A stretch of 64,000 nt of DNA from contig CM056587.1 of the NCBI GenBank assembly GCA_029721435.1, positions 1,005,001 through 1,069,000 on the forward strand, written 5' to 3'. A program made the translations under genes and the position numbers. This document shows, piece by piece, positions 1-11,369 of this stretch. The notes beneath the pieces were generated by a model. It searched no databases. It saw only the letters and a list, made by a program, of their open reading frames with translations, and had not been told where the DNA came from. This stretch comes from Gymnothorax reevesii. Taxonomy: Eukaryota > Chordata > Actinopteri > Anguilliformes > Muraenidae. The stretch's first letter is position 1; each line of letters begins with the position of its first letter.

Positions 1-29
1 CATGCGTACAGATACAGATGCGCGCGCGC

Positions 30-84
30 ACACACACACACACGCACACACACGCGCGCACACACACGCGCGCACACGCGCACA

Positions 85-123
<39 letters not shown>

Positions 124-232
124 ACACACCCACACCCACACCCACACCCACACCCACACCCACACCCACACCCACACCCACACCCACACCCACACCCACA
201 CCCACACCCCCACACCCACCCACACACCCACA

Positions 233-301
<69 letters not shown>

Positions 302-325
302 ACACACACACACACACCCCTCACT
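30..325. repeat. CA-rich microsatellite
   Basis: An almost pure CA run, with CG-containing steps at its left and a CACACC-type higher-order stretch in its middle (about 120-235). Long His-Thr and Pro-Thr reading frames across it are artefacts of the repeat. Confidence 0.97.
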
Positions 326-330
326 CACCA

Positions 331-1231
331 ATTCTGTAGTAGTTATCCTCCGTTCGTTTATATTTCTCCATTTTTTTTAGGCCGGCATCCTGAGGAGAGA
401 TCTATCGTGAGAGAGAGAGAGAGATTCGTACACATGAAATGAACCAGGCCCTAGGAGGAGATGCGGCTCCACAGACAGTAAATGTACCAGAACATCCAGA
501 TTTCGCCCACCATCTGATCATGGATCCAGACAAGAGGAAACCTGATCCTGGATCAGCACTTCTACTCGGACGTACATAATGAAAATAACATCAGGTGCGC
601 TCAGGATAGAATTCATCCAGTCCCCAGGGGACATCAGTCAGGAAGGGGAGTGGCTCAGGGCCATTGTGCAGGCCAGGTCCAATCAGAGGGCCCCTCCTCC
701 TCTGCTCCACACATTTCCCCAGCAACAGCCTTCACCCGGCCCAAAATAGTTGATGCTACACCTCGTAAGTGTAAAACCATGGCACTCAACAATAGTTTTC
801 TATTCCTGATAGGCGAGCCACACTCAGCGAACGGAGGCTTCAGAGAGACGGACAGCCAAGATCTGCCATCACTTCAGCACCACCGCAGGGAGCCGGTGTG
901 TGTGTGTGTGTGAGTGTGTCTCCACACAAATCTAAACACTCTACAGCAAGGTTCACCTGTTTCACTTCCAACTAGATTATCCAGATCCTTCTGCGCCCAA
1001 CGAACAGATAGGAACATCTACACCAAATCAATGTATTATTTGTGGACTAAAGTTACTCTATGACATGTCCGTGGGGATTTCTACATAAAGACTCATGTCC
1101 TCTGGCATTTACCCTCTGTAATAAGACAGTGCTGTTATTAATCTGTTTCATGTGATCAGTTATTGTTAAAGCTCTTCCCCTCCTGCCTGAGGTTAGATGG
1201 TTTTCCGCAGATACTGCGCAGCCGTACAGGT
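331..1231. other. No gene recognised; unique-looking sequence
   Basis: I see no exon with splice signals, no transposon termini and no conserved protein. There is a short GA run near 410-424 and a short TG run near 896-913. This may be intron or downstream sequence of mgat4a, whose last exons were not found. Confidence 0.5.
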
Positions 1232-1285
1232 CATCAGACATGGTGTTAAATACCATCCATTACAGATGATATGCAGCTCTATATA
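1232..1285 (+). pseudogene. L2-like LINE reverse transcriptase, left fragment
   Basis: The end of this stretch encodes a degraded L2-type block ending in ADDMQLY, the reverse transcriptase active-site region. A small deletion disrupts the Tyr-Ala codons. The frame then runs into a TA dinucleotide where a Tc1-like element begins; the LINE resumes after that element at 2877. Confidence 0.65.
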
Positions 1286-2874
1286 CAGTTGTGCTCAAAA
1301 GTTTGCATATCCTGGCTGAATTTGTATAATTGGTAACATTAAAAAAAAAAAAAAAAAAAACACATGATTGGCCAGGCAAAACATTTCTTTTATTTCTCAA
1401 TGGACTCATATCCAACTGCACATCATGTAAAATTTCACAACCATCAAATAAAACATGGCAATAAGGGAAAAAAATGAAATGAACCCCGTTCAAAAGCGTG
1501 CACACCCTTAGCTCTTATACTGTGTATTGCCCCCTTCAGCATCAGTAAGTGAGCGCAGTCTTTAGTGATAGTTCTCAATGAGACCCCCATTTCTCCTTGG
1601 CAGAACGCCTCCAGCTCCTGCAAATTCTTTGGTCATCTTGCATGAACTGCAGGTTTGAGATCTCCCCAAAGCGGCTCAATAATAGTAAGGTCAGGAGACA
1701 GTGATGGCCACTCCAGAACCTTCACCTTTCTCTTCTGGAACCACTGGAGGGTCAACTAGGCCTTGTGCTTTGGATCATTGTCATGCTGGAAAGTCCAAGT
1801 GTGTCCCGTGGGCAGCTTTCATGCTGAAGGATGCTTATGGTCTCCCAGTATTTTCTGATAACTTGCTGGATTCATCTTGCCATCAATTTTCACGAGATTC
1901 CCTGTGTCTTTAGAGCTCACACACCCCCAAAACATCAGAGAGCCACTACAGTGGGAATGGTCTGTTTTTCACCATGGGCCTTGTTGACTGCTCTGTAAAC
2001 ACAGCGCTAATGGTTGTGACCATAATGTTCCATTTTGGAATATTTAAGTTGTGCGGTGTGTCAAGGTGTATGAGGTGTGTCTGGCATATTTTAAGTGGGC
2101 TTTTTGAGGGATTGGCGCAATAATGGCGTCCTTCTGGAAACTCGATCATGCAGCTGATTGTTGTTCAAGTACCTCCTTACTGTGATCCGTGAAACAACCA
2201 GACCATCTTTTCCACAGTATCCTGTGGGCCACTTCTCTTGAGGCAGCTTCCGGATTTTTCTCTGTGTCCCACACAATTCTGCAGGCAGTTTGGGCTGAAA
2301 TCTTTCTTGGCCGACCAGACCCTGGCTTCATATCAACATCTCTCCTGATTTTCCACCTCTTAATCATGGACTGAACAGCACTGACTGGCATTTTCAAGTC
2401 TTTGGATTTTTTAAATATCCTTTCCCATCTTTTCAAAGTTCAAAGACCTTGTTACAAAGGTCCTCAGACCGTTCGTTTGCCCCCCCGATGGATCAGTCCA
2501 GATCAGGGCATCCACTTGGAGGCCAACAAACTCAATGACTTTACACAGACACTAGTAACAATTTTTAAAAGCCACAGGTGAGGAACCCTTCAAAGCCATT
2601 TAAAAAAAAGTGTGTCACCTTGTGTCTATATAACAAGGTCAAACGTTCAAGGGTATGTAAAGTTATGGTCAGGGTTGTCAGGGTGAATTCAGTTATTAGA
2701 TAGATTGCAAAAGGAGCCAAACACCTACATGATGATAAATGACTTCCATGATCACTATCCTTCAATAAAAGTATAAAAAAAAATAAAAGTTTTTTGCTTG
2801 ATGAGTCATTTTCTCAAAATAATGGCAACTTTCCACAAACTCAGCCGGGGCATGCTAACTTTTGAGCACAACAG
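1286..2874 (-). mobile_element. Tc1-like DNA transposon, decayed
   Basis: The element starts CAGTTGTGCTCAAAAGTT and ends with the inverted counterpart (reverse complement CTGTTGTGCTCAAAAGTT). TA dinucleotides lie on both sides (1284-1285 and 2875-2876), as expected for a Tc1/mariner target duplication. About 1.59 kb is the usual size for the family. The transposase is antisense and broken. A poly-A tract lies at 1341-1360. Confidence 0.9.
2146..2436 (-). pseudogene. Tc1-like transposase, N-terminal DNA-binding region (broken)
   Basis: The frame encodes the bipartite helix-turn-helix region of a Tc1-type transposase. A basic helix (MIKRWKIRRD) is followed by the GRPR-type hook (GSGRPRKISAQT) and the start of the second helix bundle (EAASREVAHRIL). 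Antisense sequence continuing down to about 1540 matches the catalytic part of the same family, but shifts and stops split it into several frames. Intact Tc1 transposases are about 340 residues, so this copy cannot make one. Confidence 0.85.
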
Positions 2875-2876
2875 TA

Positions 2877-3220
2877 TCTGTAAAGCTGGGTGAAATGATC
2901 AGGTAAGTAGATTCGGGACTTGTGCTGAAGCGTTTAAAGCATGGATGACAGAAAATCTTCCCTCACTAAACCCAGATAAGACTGAAATATTGGTACTGGG
3001 TCCCAAATCTCTAAGAGACTCATTCATTAAGTTCTCTCTTAACTTAGATGGCCTCTCTGTTTCACCCGAAGGTGTTGTTAAAAACCTGAGCGTGATTCTT
3101 GATTCAGAACTCTCTTTCCTGGCTCATTTCAACATTATAAAAGTGGCTTTTTTCCATCTTAGAAACATATCTAAACTCAGAAAAATGTTGTCCCTTCACG
3201 ACGCTGAAAAAATGGTTCAC
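2877..3220 (+). pseudogene. L2-like LINE reverse transcriptase, right fragment
   Basis: The frame from 2945 encodes the post-palm region typical of fish L2 elements: WMTENLPSLNPDKTE-type start, then VKNLSVILDSELSF, then FFHLRNISKLRKMLSLHDAEK. It continues the YADD fragment found left of the Tc1-like element, so the two are halves of one LINE copy. Homology stops near 3220 and the 3' end is not recognisable. Confidence 0.82.
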
Positions 3221-4700
3221 GCAAATGGTTCCTCAGAAAGCAGCGGATTCTGAATAAAATCAACTAATCTGCAAGTCACATTTGAAAGTCACCACACCAA
3301 CATCACGACAGCACCACTACACACAGAGGAAATCCCCACCACACAGCAACTGCATCCTTGTACATCTATCTACAGTGCAGTCGCCTTTAAAACCAAAGAA
3401 ACAGCATTAGTTAACGCCCAGTTACCTCGGGCATTTTGCCCTTCGAACCACAATCTAACGCGCGATAACGCGGTACTTCACACTGCATATCATTGAGCCG
3501 TATCACAGGACAATTTACCGCCAGAATAACCACGTGGCTCCGCGGAACTGAATGTAGTACCGCGTGTAAGTTATAGAATAGAGGGAATTTGACCGTTAAA
3601 ATTACATTTGTGTTCGCAGTTATGCATTTTAACATCTTTTTATATTCTCTAGCAGTGAAAGTGGAAGTGAGAGCTTATGCGACCTCTGGAAAGCGTGTGG
3701 CTGATCCTCTGTTTCAAAAGCCTAGTAAGACCAAGAAAAAAAATATTATGATAAATTCAACTGTGTAATATAAGCAATTTTATTCTTGAAGGAAATTTTT
3801 TTGGTATGTCAAATATGTCTTTTTATTGCAGAAACTGTGATTCTGAGAGTTTGTGGGTAGACCTTCAGCGAAGTGTACCGCAATTGATTTATAACCAACC
3901 GCAATATAAGTAAACAAAATTGTGATTATAGATGACGTGTTTAAATATAACTCTGATATAGCTTAGACAGTGTGAACTGTAATTAATCCAAACCAACTGC
4001 TAACTTGAATAAATAATATCCTGCAATCTCTACCTGGATAGGTATTTGTATATATGGGCTTTAAATTCTTTCATATATTTTTAACAAATAACTGACTTAA
4101 CGATTTCAGAACATTTTACTTTATACTGAATAAATAGATTTTTATACATGTGCCTAATTATAAAGAGTATGGCTTGTAGCATGTATGACTTCTCACTCCA
4201 GGGCGCACCTATAGACCCCAAAAGTCCGGTAGGTGTGAGTAATCCGGGATTACGGATCACCGGGTTTCGTTATTAACGGAGTTAAAAGGAATTACAGGAC
4301 TTCATATGCAAGCCATGCATCTTAATTGCAAAACAATAGGCTATTCAACATCCAGCAATTGACACCTGTACTGGTCGTGACCTTGTGTTTTTTATTGCAT
4401 TCAAGAGTCGTTATGGTTGAACTAAATTCATATTGTATACAAGTCTTTTCTAGTTGCAAGCTTTGTAAACATTATATTCGAACAACTGAATGGTTATGAC
4501 AAATCATTAAAACACATACAGACGCATACAAACGTTATGTCATGAAAAATGGGTTAAAGATTGCCTATGAGCATTTTAAAACAAAATAGTATATAAATCG
4601 AAAAACATTCAAGTTCTTTCCGTAAATGAATTTTACTGAGACGGTGCGAGTAATCTTTGATATAGGAATGGATATAAACTACTAAATTACAGGTTTTTAA
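3221..4700. other. No gene recognised
   Basis: AT-rich sequence, apart from a more CpG-rich patch near 3430-3560. I see no splice-flanked exon, no LINE or transposase frame and no clear inverted termini. Confidence 0.5.
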
Positions 4701-4702
4701 TA

Positions 4703-5190
4703 CAAAACCCAAAACCAGTGAAGTTGGCATGTTATGTAAATCGTAGATAAAAACAGAATCCAATGATTTGCAAATCCTTTTAAATCAGCTCACGCATTTG
4801 TTCACTAAGTGGTGACCCTCGCCCCTTCCTTGTTTGTGAATGACTGAGCATTTCAGGGAAGCTGCTTTAATACCCAATCATGGCACCCACCTGTTCCCAA
4901 TTAGCCCGTTCACCTGTGGGATGTTCCAAATAAGTGTTTGATGAGCATTCCTCAACTCTCTCAGTCTTTTTTGCCACTTGTGCCAGTTTTTTTGAAACAT
5001 GTTGCAGGCATCAAATTCCAAATGAGCTAATATTTGCAAAAAATTACAAAGTTTACCTGTTCAAACATTAAGTAACTTGTCTTTGCAGTGTATTCAATTG
5101 AATATAGGTTGAAAAGGATTTGCAAATCATTGTATTCCGTTTTTATTTAGGATTTACACAACGTGCCAACTTCACTGGTTTTGGGTTTTG
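4703..5190. mobile_element. TA-flanked MITE with long inverted repeats
   Basis: The element starts CAAAACCCAAAACCAGTGAA and ends with the inverted counterpart of that sequence. The arms match over roughly 90 bases, including the GATTTGCAAATC palindrome. TA flanks it on both sides (4701-4702, 5191-5192). There is no coding sequence, so this is a non-autonomous Tc1/mariner-type element. Confidence 0.88.
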
Positions 5191-5192
5191 TA

Positions 5193-5814
5193 ATAGTACA
5201 ATAAAGCACACATTATCTCCAAACATAAAATATTTCAGAAATAATACTTGACAAACAAAATCCTCACCAAAAATAGCACGATATTTAATAATCCAACTGC
5301 GTATAATTCCGCACTAAAGTTTTAAATAGTAGCACAGATTGAGCAAACTGTATAGTCTAAAATAAAAAGGTTTGCAGAAATGATTACCAGCAACATCACC
5401 CCAGCCAAAGCAAATCACTATTTTATGTAGGCCAACATTACTCTTGCATTCATGTATGGAAATAAATCGCCAAAAAGCTGTGCCATTATCTACATGTATG
5501 GACTACTGTCAACACGACCGCCCTCGTGGCTCAGTTATGATTAAACAAACACCTGGCTAACGGGCTATCGCCCAGCTACCGCGAGCGTGGTAGGCAGCGG
5601 GAAGTCTTCTTTTGTCTTTGTGTACGTCAAGACGCCTGTCCTACCGCACAGCTAACGACGAGATTTCCCGGTCCTACCGATAGCTTAATGCCCCCCTGCT
5701 GTGGGATTAACAACCTTTTCTTTGGTTTTAACGGCGACAGTATTGTATGCGAGGACAATACATTGACGTCCATTCCTTTTTTGTGTCTCTACAGCCTTCC
5801 CCTAATCTTTACAA
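5193..5814. other. No gene recognised
   Basis: AT-rich to about 5510, then a more GC-rich stretch (5510-5690) with several CpGs. No recognisable coding or repeat structure. Confidence 0.45.
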
Positions 5815-6005
5815 TATGCAACGCATGCCTAACCCAAACCCTTACCCTAACCTTAACCCATACCAAATTCTAACCTAAACCCAAAACCTTACCCTAACCT
5901 TAACCTATCCCTAATTCTAACCTTAACTCAAACCCTTAACCTAACCTTAACCCAAAACCTTCGCCTAACCTTAACCTATCCCCAATTCTAACCCTAACCC
6001 AAAAG
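5815..6005. repeat. Degenerate telomere-like repeat (CCCTAA/CCTTAA variants)
   Basis: An imperfect run of CCCTAACC, CCTTAACC and CCCAAACC blocks resembling the vertebrate telomere hexamer CCCTAA, arranged in a higher-order unit of about 60 bases that also contains AATTCTAA. Interstitial, not a chromosome end. Confidence 0.8.
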
Positions 6006-6007
6006 GC

Positions 6008-6499
6008 CTGATCAAATCACAATTGCTCAGGTACCACAGGATTTGTACACAAGCAACAGATTTTGAGGAGGAGACCCAGAGCCTCTCCAAAGCACTGAAA
6101 CCCAGGGGTTACTGGAGATCTTTCCTCAGACAGATCCGGAAAAACGTCTTAACCACGAGACCACAAGATCCGAGGAAAACAATCCCACTCATCACCACCT
6201 ACTCCGCATTCAGCCAAGCAGCAAACATTAAAATGCAGCAAAATCTAAACAGATCCTTACGGAACACCAACATACTCTAGGACTACAGAATCATCTCGGC
6301 ATATAAAAGAGGAAAAAACCTCAAGGACCATCAGGTAAACAGCAAATTACCAGAAATCAACACGGTACATCCACAAGACCCAGTATTTTACAAAAAAGCC
6401 ACAACAATCAAGAACAACACAACAAACACAACATACCTAATCAGACAAACACTGACACTGGGAACTAAAAACTGCATATATGTCATTAGGTGTAACCAC
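6008..6499 (+). pseudogene. Penelope-like retroelement, C-terminal RT/linker fragment
   Basis: Translation gives RYHRICTQATDFEEE, then GYWRSFL, IPLITTYSAFS and, after a stop, AYKRGKNLKDHQVNSKLP and a Cys-containing block (CIYVIRCNHC). This order is the region between the reverse transcriptase and the GIY-YIG endonuclease of Penelope-like elements. The frame has an in-frame stop near 6278. It breaks at 6499 inside the CNHC block, and the matching continuation is at 7871. Confidence 0.75.
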
Positions 6500-7870
6500 T
6501 GTTGGGGTCTCACATGGAGGAAAACTTTCTTATGTGTGGAAATTCAAAATGGATCCCTGGATTTCCCATGACCACTCTCTGCCTGCAAGCCCCACCCGCC
6601 AGCAGGCCGGGTACATAAAAGCAGTGGTCAACCATTTTATCTCTCTTCTCTAGGAGCTCCCCTCTCTCTTGGCTCTTGGAGTCAGCTCTGGACTCTCTCT
6701 CTCTCCCTTGGAGAGGCTCCTGGACCCCTGTGGACTGCTCAGGCTGGGGAACCCCTCCCCCACCTCTTAGGCCCAGCATAGACTGGCCATGCTGAAGAAT
6801 CTGCCAGGCTACCAGGAGTACAGCAAGAGTTGAAGAAACAGCTTGCTTTTGAGGAGCAGCCAGCTTCCCTCCTCTTCCCACAGCAAAGACACGGACAGCA
6901 CCAGAACCGCTCTTCCAGCCGGATCAGCATCGTCCACGATCGGATCCTCCAGCAACCTCCAAACCTCTTTCCTCTACTAAGGACTGGTAACGACTGGGCA
7001 TTCAAACCTTCCTTTAAGACTAAAGTGACTGTGTGTATTTGTTAAATGATAGTTGCTGTGATTGTTTTTAGGATTGTGTTTTAGTTGGACAGGGTGGTAT
7101 TAATGTATAGCAGACAAGCTCTTGCATGCAAATAACCTCCTGTAGACTAACACGGCGCCTTTCCTGTGCAAAACACACACATTAACGTAATACACACAAA
7201 CACAAACAACATTGAGCATTTTAAGTCATTTGACTGACTTTAAAACTCTAAACTTTCCATTGCTACAAAGATTTGGTCTTTGTTACAGTAGGGTTGCCTT
7301 CCCCCACTCCACATGGTCAGCAAGGCCCCCCCCCACTCACACCTCAGATCATCCCTTTTGTTCTCTCTCACCCACACCCGCACGCACGCGCGCACACACA
7401 CACACACACACAGACACACACACACACACACCTCCTTCATTGTGTATATAGTGTTTAGTGTAGTCTAGATTGTGTGTTTCATTTGTTTCATTTAAATAAA
7501 TATCCTTTAAAGACATATGCTGTGGTTATTAATGTTTACAAGAGTGAACGAAACTGCCAACCTCTACTATTCAGAACTCTGAATTCTTCAATCTAACTAT
7601 TGATTGGGTAAGTTGGTTACAATAATTAATTTAATCATTAATCAATTTCCAAATTAATAGTTTATTGGATATTGAGACTGAGGTTTTATTAATTGGCTAT
7701 CGTTTTCCCTTCACTGAGGAAGGGTGGTGCCCCGAGGTATTTATATTAATATTAAATATTAATATTACAATATCATTTTTTTTGAATAGTCAAATTAATA
7801 ATATTGATATCATTAGGCAAATTGCATTTTTCCCAACATTGGTGTTCTGTGCGAGGCCATTACCCAAACA
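6500..7870 (+). mobile_element. Probable solo LTR inserted in the Penelope-like element
   Basis: The insert begins TGTTGGGG and ends CCCAAACA, giving short TG...CA inverted ends, and is flanked on both sides by CCAC (6496-6499 and 7871-7874). It contains a TATA-like ACATAAAA (6613-6620), a pyrimidine-rich tract, a CA microsatellite (about 7385-7432) and an AATAAA poly-A signal (about 7495). No gag or pol is present. These are the marks of one LTR of about 1.37 kb left by recombination of a longer element. The family is not identified. A second CCCAACA at 7832-7838 leaves the exact right edge open. Confidence 0.6.
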
Positions 7871-8075
7871 CCACTGTGACGTAAAATATGTAGGAGAGAC
7901 GGGTAACAAGATCAGAACTAGATTAGCTCAACACATGTATAACATTAGAAATCAGAGACACAGACACACTTCTAGTTGCTCACTTCCTTCACCATGGACT
8001 TGAGGCACTAGAGATATCCAGGCTTCAGACAAACAACAACTGGACACCGGATGACAGATGTCGGACAGAAGCTTA
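7871..8075 (+). pseudogene. Penelope-like GIY-YIG endonuclease fragment
   Basis: The frame encodes KYVGETGNKIRTRLAQHMYN and continues with NIRNQ and RHRHT, then after a shift ISRLQTNNNW and a DRCRTEA-like block. KYVGET is the Y-x-G core and R-T-R-L-x-x-H the following conserved block of the GIY-YIG nuclease fused to Penelope-like reverse transcriptases. It continues the protein broken at 6499, so both belong to one copy. Confidence 0.8.
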
Positions 8076-8089
8076 ACGAGCCCATAACG

Positions 8090-8278
8090 CCTGTATTCGC
8101 ATCTTTACATTCCCTTTGAATGTAGCTAAAGTGTCGCGCGAAAAATTTGTTTCGTGTCCGGTGTGAAAGCTGCTTGACAACATGTATTTGCGTCTTTTCA
8201 TCGACTTTGAATGTAGGCTAATCTGTCCTGCGAAAAATTTGTTTCGTGTCTGATGTGAAAGCAGCTTTATGGATACGC
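8090..8278. repeat. Two tandem ends of a GCTGCTTTCACACCGGAC-type MITE
   Basis: Two similar blocks of about 95 bases each contain GACTTTGAATGTAG-like, CGAAAAATTTGTTTCG and GTGTGAAAGC segments. The same segments form the termini of inverted-repeat elements at 10644-10750, 19973-20817 and 54697-54850. Here both copies have the same orientation. Confidence 0.7.
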
Positions 8279-9244
8279 AACAGCTAGAGAGAGCTCAGTT
8301 ATGTTTTGAACATAACGCAGGTTTGGCAGATCGTAAGTTCCGTTAGCGCGGAAAAGTTGCTTATGTAGAGCTCGCGAATTGATCACTTCTACAGGGAAGA
8401 ATTACCCATTTAAACTCTGCCTTTTTCAGATTTTTATTAGATACAACAATTTCTAAAGGGGGATGAAATTACGTCACGGTAGAGCTTCTGCTTTTCACAT
8501 TGCTTTCATGGTAGCACCAGAGAGCTTGCTCAGACATTTCTGAAGTATCCGGCTGATTCCGGTCATGGATAAGTGAAGCGATCACTAACTGTAGGGGCTA
8601 CAATCAGGCAACGTTAGGATGAAACTGCCACATTAATGCTTACCGAAGTAACACAAGCAGAAGTAACAGAATTACTGCATATACGTTAACCAGGAGCATT
8701 TTTAATCAGCACGACACATAAACTAACATGCAGTAGCTGGTAACCGAGCGGTCATAACCACAGAGGCAAACCCTTGCAATACAGGTTTTACAGACAGCAA
8801 GTTCTGTTACTGTGAACAGTTGTACTAAGCATATAAATTACAAACAAGCATTAAAAGTTTGCTTCAAATGAGGTTTACGTTCACACACCTTCTGTAGAAT
8901 TTCCCCTGATATCACTCCTGCATATTTACGACACAAATATTCGCAACAGTAACTTGGCTACGTTAGCCACAGTGCCACAGCCACAGTCAACTGGCTATCA
9001 CGTCAGGTTGGCTGATGCAGTAAAAGCAACTTACAGCTTCAGTGTCTGTGAGTGACGGACAGTCGCGACCGATACAGGCTTTATCTTCAGATATTTTACA
9101 AAGCCTGCGTTTGAGGCCAGTTGTTAGTGCTAACTATCGCTAGTGGTCCTGATAGCCACCTGTGACACATTAGCATCACTTACATTATTTGCTGTTATAT
9201 GGTTACTTACAGCTTGTGGCTGCGAGCGCTTGATCGATGCAGCT
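8279..9244. other. No gene recognised; possible decayed transposon interior
   Basis: No open frame or splice-flanked exon could be recognised. It lies between MITE ends and an antisense THAP remnant, so it may be the decayed body of a DNA transposon. Confidence 0.4.
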
Positions 9245-9540
9245 GCTTCAGATTTGAAAAGCAGCTGGAACACTTATCCTGTGTTGAATTATCCTTTATT
9301 GACAAAGCTGTCTTTGGTGAAATGCTGAGCACAAGCAGCTAACGTTCCCTTTGGTTGTGGCTGTTTGCTGCCAGCCAACAAAAAAGCTACCCACTGATTT
9401 CTGGTGGCATCGTCTTTTGGAAGAGAAATATTTGTTTTTCTTTGCGTCCAAAAGTAAATGGACAAGTAGCTTTGGGAGAGATATTGACAAAACGGCACCT
9501 CAAATGATCTGCGGTTCTTCTTTTGTATTTCCAAAAGTGT
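9245..9540 (-). pseudogene. THAP zinc-finger domain remnant
   Basis: On the minus strand a frame reads SLPKDDATRNQWVAFL, then TLAACAQHFTKDSFVNKG and, past a stop, FNTG. This matches the second half of a THAP domain: the F/S-P-K-D block, the invariant Trp, the C-x-x-H pair (CAQH) followed by F, and the F-x-N-x-G tail of fish THAP proteins. The first two zinc cysteines are not in the same frame, and a stop follows FVNKG, so it is dead. THAP domains bind DNA in THAP proteins and in P-type and Kolobok-type transposases. Confidence 0.7.
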
Positions 9541-10032
9541 AGACGCTACTAAGGCATTGCATGATCTGTCGTTGTTAGTGCCTGCTAGAACAGTTTCCGA
9601 TGTGGGCAGGTCCAGCGCAGTGGTAGGCTCTGGCTAGGTCTGTACTAATTGGACGGCACAACCTGACGTCAGGTTTTACCCAGATCTCGTGAAGATCTCG
9701 GGAGGAGCTCTTCAAAGACGATATCACGATCACAAAATCACTTTCTTGGATTACGGCAAAATCCCTGAATCTTATGTTCAGAAACTTTTCAGAGCTTGAG
9801 TATGGACAACCAACATTATAACATTACTAATATGTATTAAAGGAACTCTCTATTACCGGGTACATTGACACTAATTCCATTGTTCTGTACTTGTAAACTA
9901 TGTCTGCGCCAAAAATTCCCATGAAAATACGCACAGTAATAATTGTAGGCTTGTTTTCGGATGGCAGACCTTGATTTTCAGCCAGTTTCTGCCCCACCCA
10001 CAATTAGGCCCAACTTCCGGGGGATTGACACG
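9541..10032. other. No gene recognised
   Basis: No recognisable frame or terminus between the two THAP remnants. Short palindromes such as CTGACGTCAG (9662-9671) occur. Confidence 0.4.
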
Positions 10033-10146
10033 ACGTCATACAAAGAACGAGATGAGCTCAGTGGAGCTCATTTTTCTATAACTGCCTATGGGACACGAAC
10101 TGGAGTAGATTTATAAAACGCGAAATTTCTGAAAACGGCGGAGCAA

Positions 10147-10350
10147 ATGCCTACCAGATGCACTGTAGCAGGAGATAGTAACGTATCCAAAAGAGTTAGC
10201 TTTCGTCGATTTCCAAAAGATGAAAAAATAAGCAAAATTTAGGCGTCTCGGGTGAAACTGACTCGGGCAAAATGGCAAGGACCAAGCGACAGTAGTGCGA
10301 TTTGTAGCGACCACTTCAACAATTCTGACTTTGAGGATATAGAGTTTTGA
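10147..10350 (+). pseudogene. THAP zinc-finger domain with in-frame stop
   Basis: From the ATG the frame reads MPTRCTVAGDSN, then VSFRRFPKDEK, an amber stop at 10240-10242 (codon 32), then VKLTRAKWQGPSDSSAICSD and HFNNSDFED. These are the THAP landmarks in order: first Cys, the FRRFPKD block, the K-W/Q core, and the C-x-x-H pair (CSDH) before F. The second Cys of the usual C-x2-4-C pair is an Asp (GDSN), so zinc binding would be lost even without the stop. Confidence 0.8.
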
Positions 10351-10643
10351 TCTGAGTTTTGGCCAGATGCTATCCCGAGAATCAAAAGTCCAAAGTCCAT
10401 TCGAGGAGAGAAGCACCAAGGAAAAGGGGAGAAAGAAGAGCAGATCGGGCACTGAAAAATGGAAAAAAATGAAGGTAGGCTGCTAATGAACAATTATAAT
10501 GCGTTAGCTACGCCAGAGCTTCAGCAGGGCTTTCGTTTCAGACACTATAGAGCTTAATAGAGCGCTGGCTGCGGCTAGCACTTAGCAGGCTTTGGCTTGC
10601 ATTCCACACGCTCAACTCATTCTCTTCGCCCGCGCTCTATTAA

Positions 10644-10750
10644 GCTGCTTTCACACCGGACGAGAAACGTGTGTATTCGCGTCTTTGCATTGACTTTGAA
10701 TGTACTCTGTCGTAATAAAAATTTGTTTCGCGTCCAGTGTGAAAGCGCTT
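10644..10750. mobile_element. Short palindromic MITE next to TTAA
   Basis: It begins GCTGCTTTCACACCGGAC directly after TTAA (10640-10643) and ends with the inverted form GTCCAGTGTGAAAGCGCTT. The centre carries the family core (TTGCATTGACTTTGAATGTA). No coding capacity. Confidence 0.75.
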
Positions 10751-11369
10751 CCCCCTAGCTGCTGCTGCGGGTCTAGTTGCATGCTGCCGCTGTGTCTTGA
10801 CTCTTGTCTGGTATTCTAATCTTTTTATCTTCGTAAGATCATATTATTGTTTTATGCTAGCCTGACCAAATGCCGTACATAATCGAACAAGCTTGTTGGA
10901 TGTCAGCTCAGAAGAGCATAATGAACAAAGTCAAGTCAACATCAAAGTGTAGCGTAGCACGCAGTTTGGCAAACTCGCCAACAGCTGATCGAGGAATTAG
11001 ATTTTCATAACAGAAATCTGGGTCATACCCTTTAAAAACGCCGTACTTATGTCGTTATAAATGGAGAACCAAACACCTGGATAACGCGTTTAGCAGTAGC
11101 TTTCGCAGACGGTGAACGCAAGTAAACCACGGCTCTCTAGCCCATTTAGCGTGTCTCTGATTGCCCCTTAAGAAAACCAGCTTAAGATTAAATAAAAAAA
11201 TACATATTGCTAATTTTTCTTTTGCTCAAAATGTAAATCAAACCAGATTTGAAGTTATTAAGCACTGGGGTGACAAAAACATGTAATTAAGTGATCTAAA
11301 TGATATTTTTACATGCATTTGTACATACCGGCTATGCAGCGATTTGGTCCTGAGTTCTTTGTATGACGT

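Larger units (their letters stand above)
10033..11369 (+). mobile_element. Possible THAP-type DNA transposon remnant
   Basis: The 16-base sequence ACGTCATACAAAGAAC at 10033-10048 recurs exactly in inverted orientation at 11354-11369. Just inside the left copy is a start-proximal THAP domain on the plus strand, and a small MITE is nested at 10644. The exact termini and target duplication are not resolved. The assignment is an inference from the inverted match plus the THAP frame. Confidence 0.4.

Noticed and set aside
2..442. Long His-Thr and Pro-Thr reading frames
   Set aside because: Produced by the CA microsatellite; no splice or coding support.
5815..6005. Chromosome end (telomere)
   Set aside because: Repeats are degenerate and internal, with ordinary sequence on both sides.
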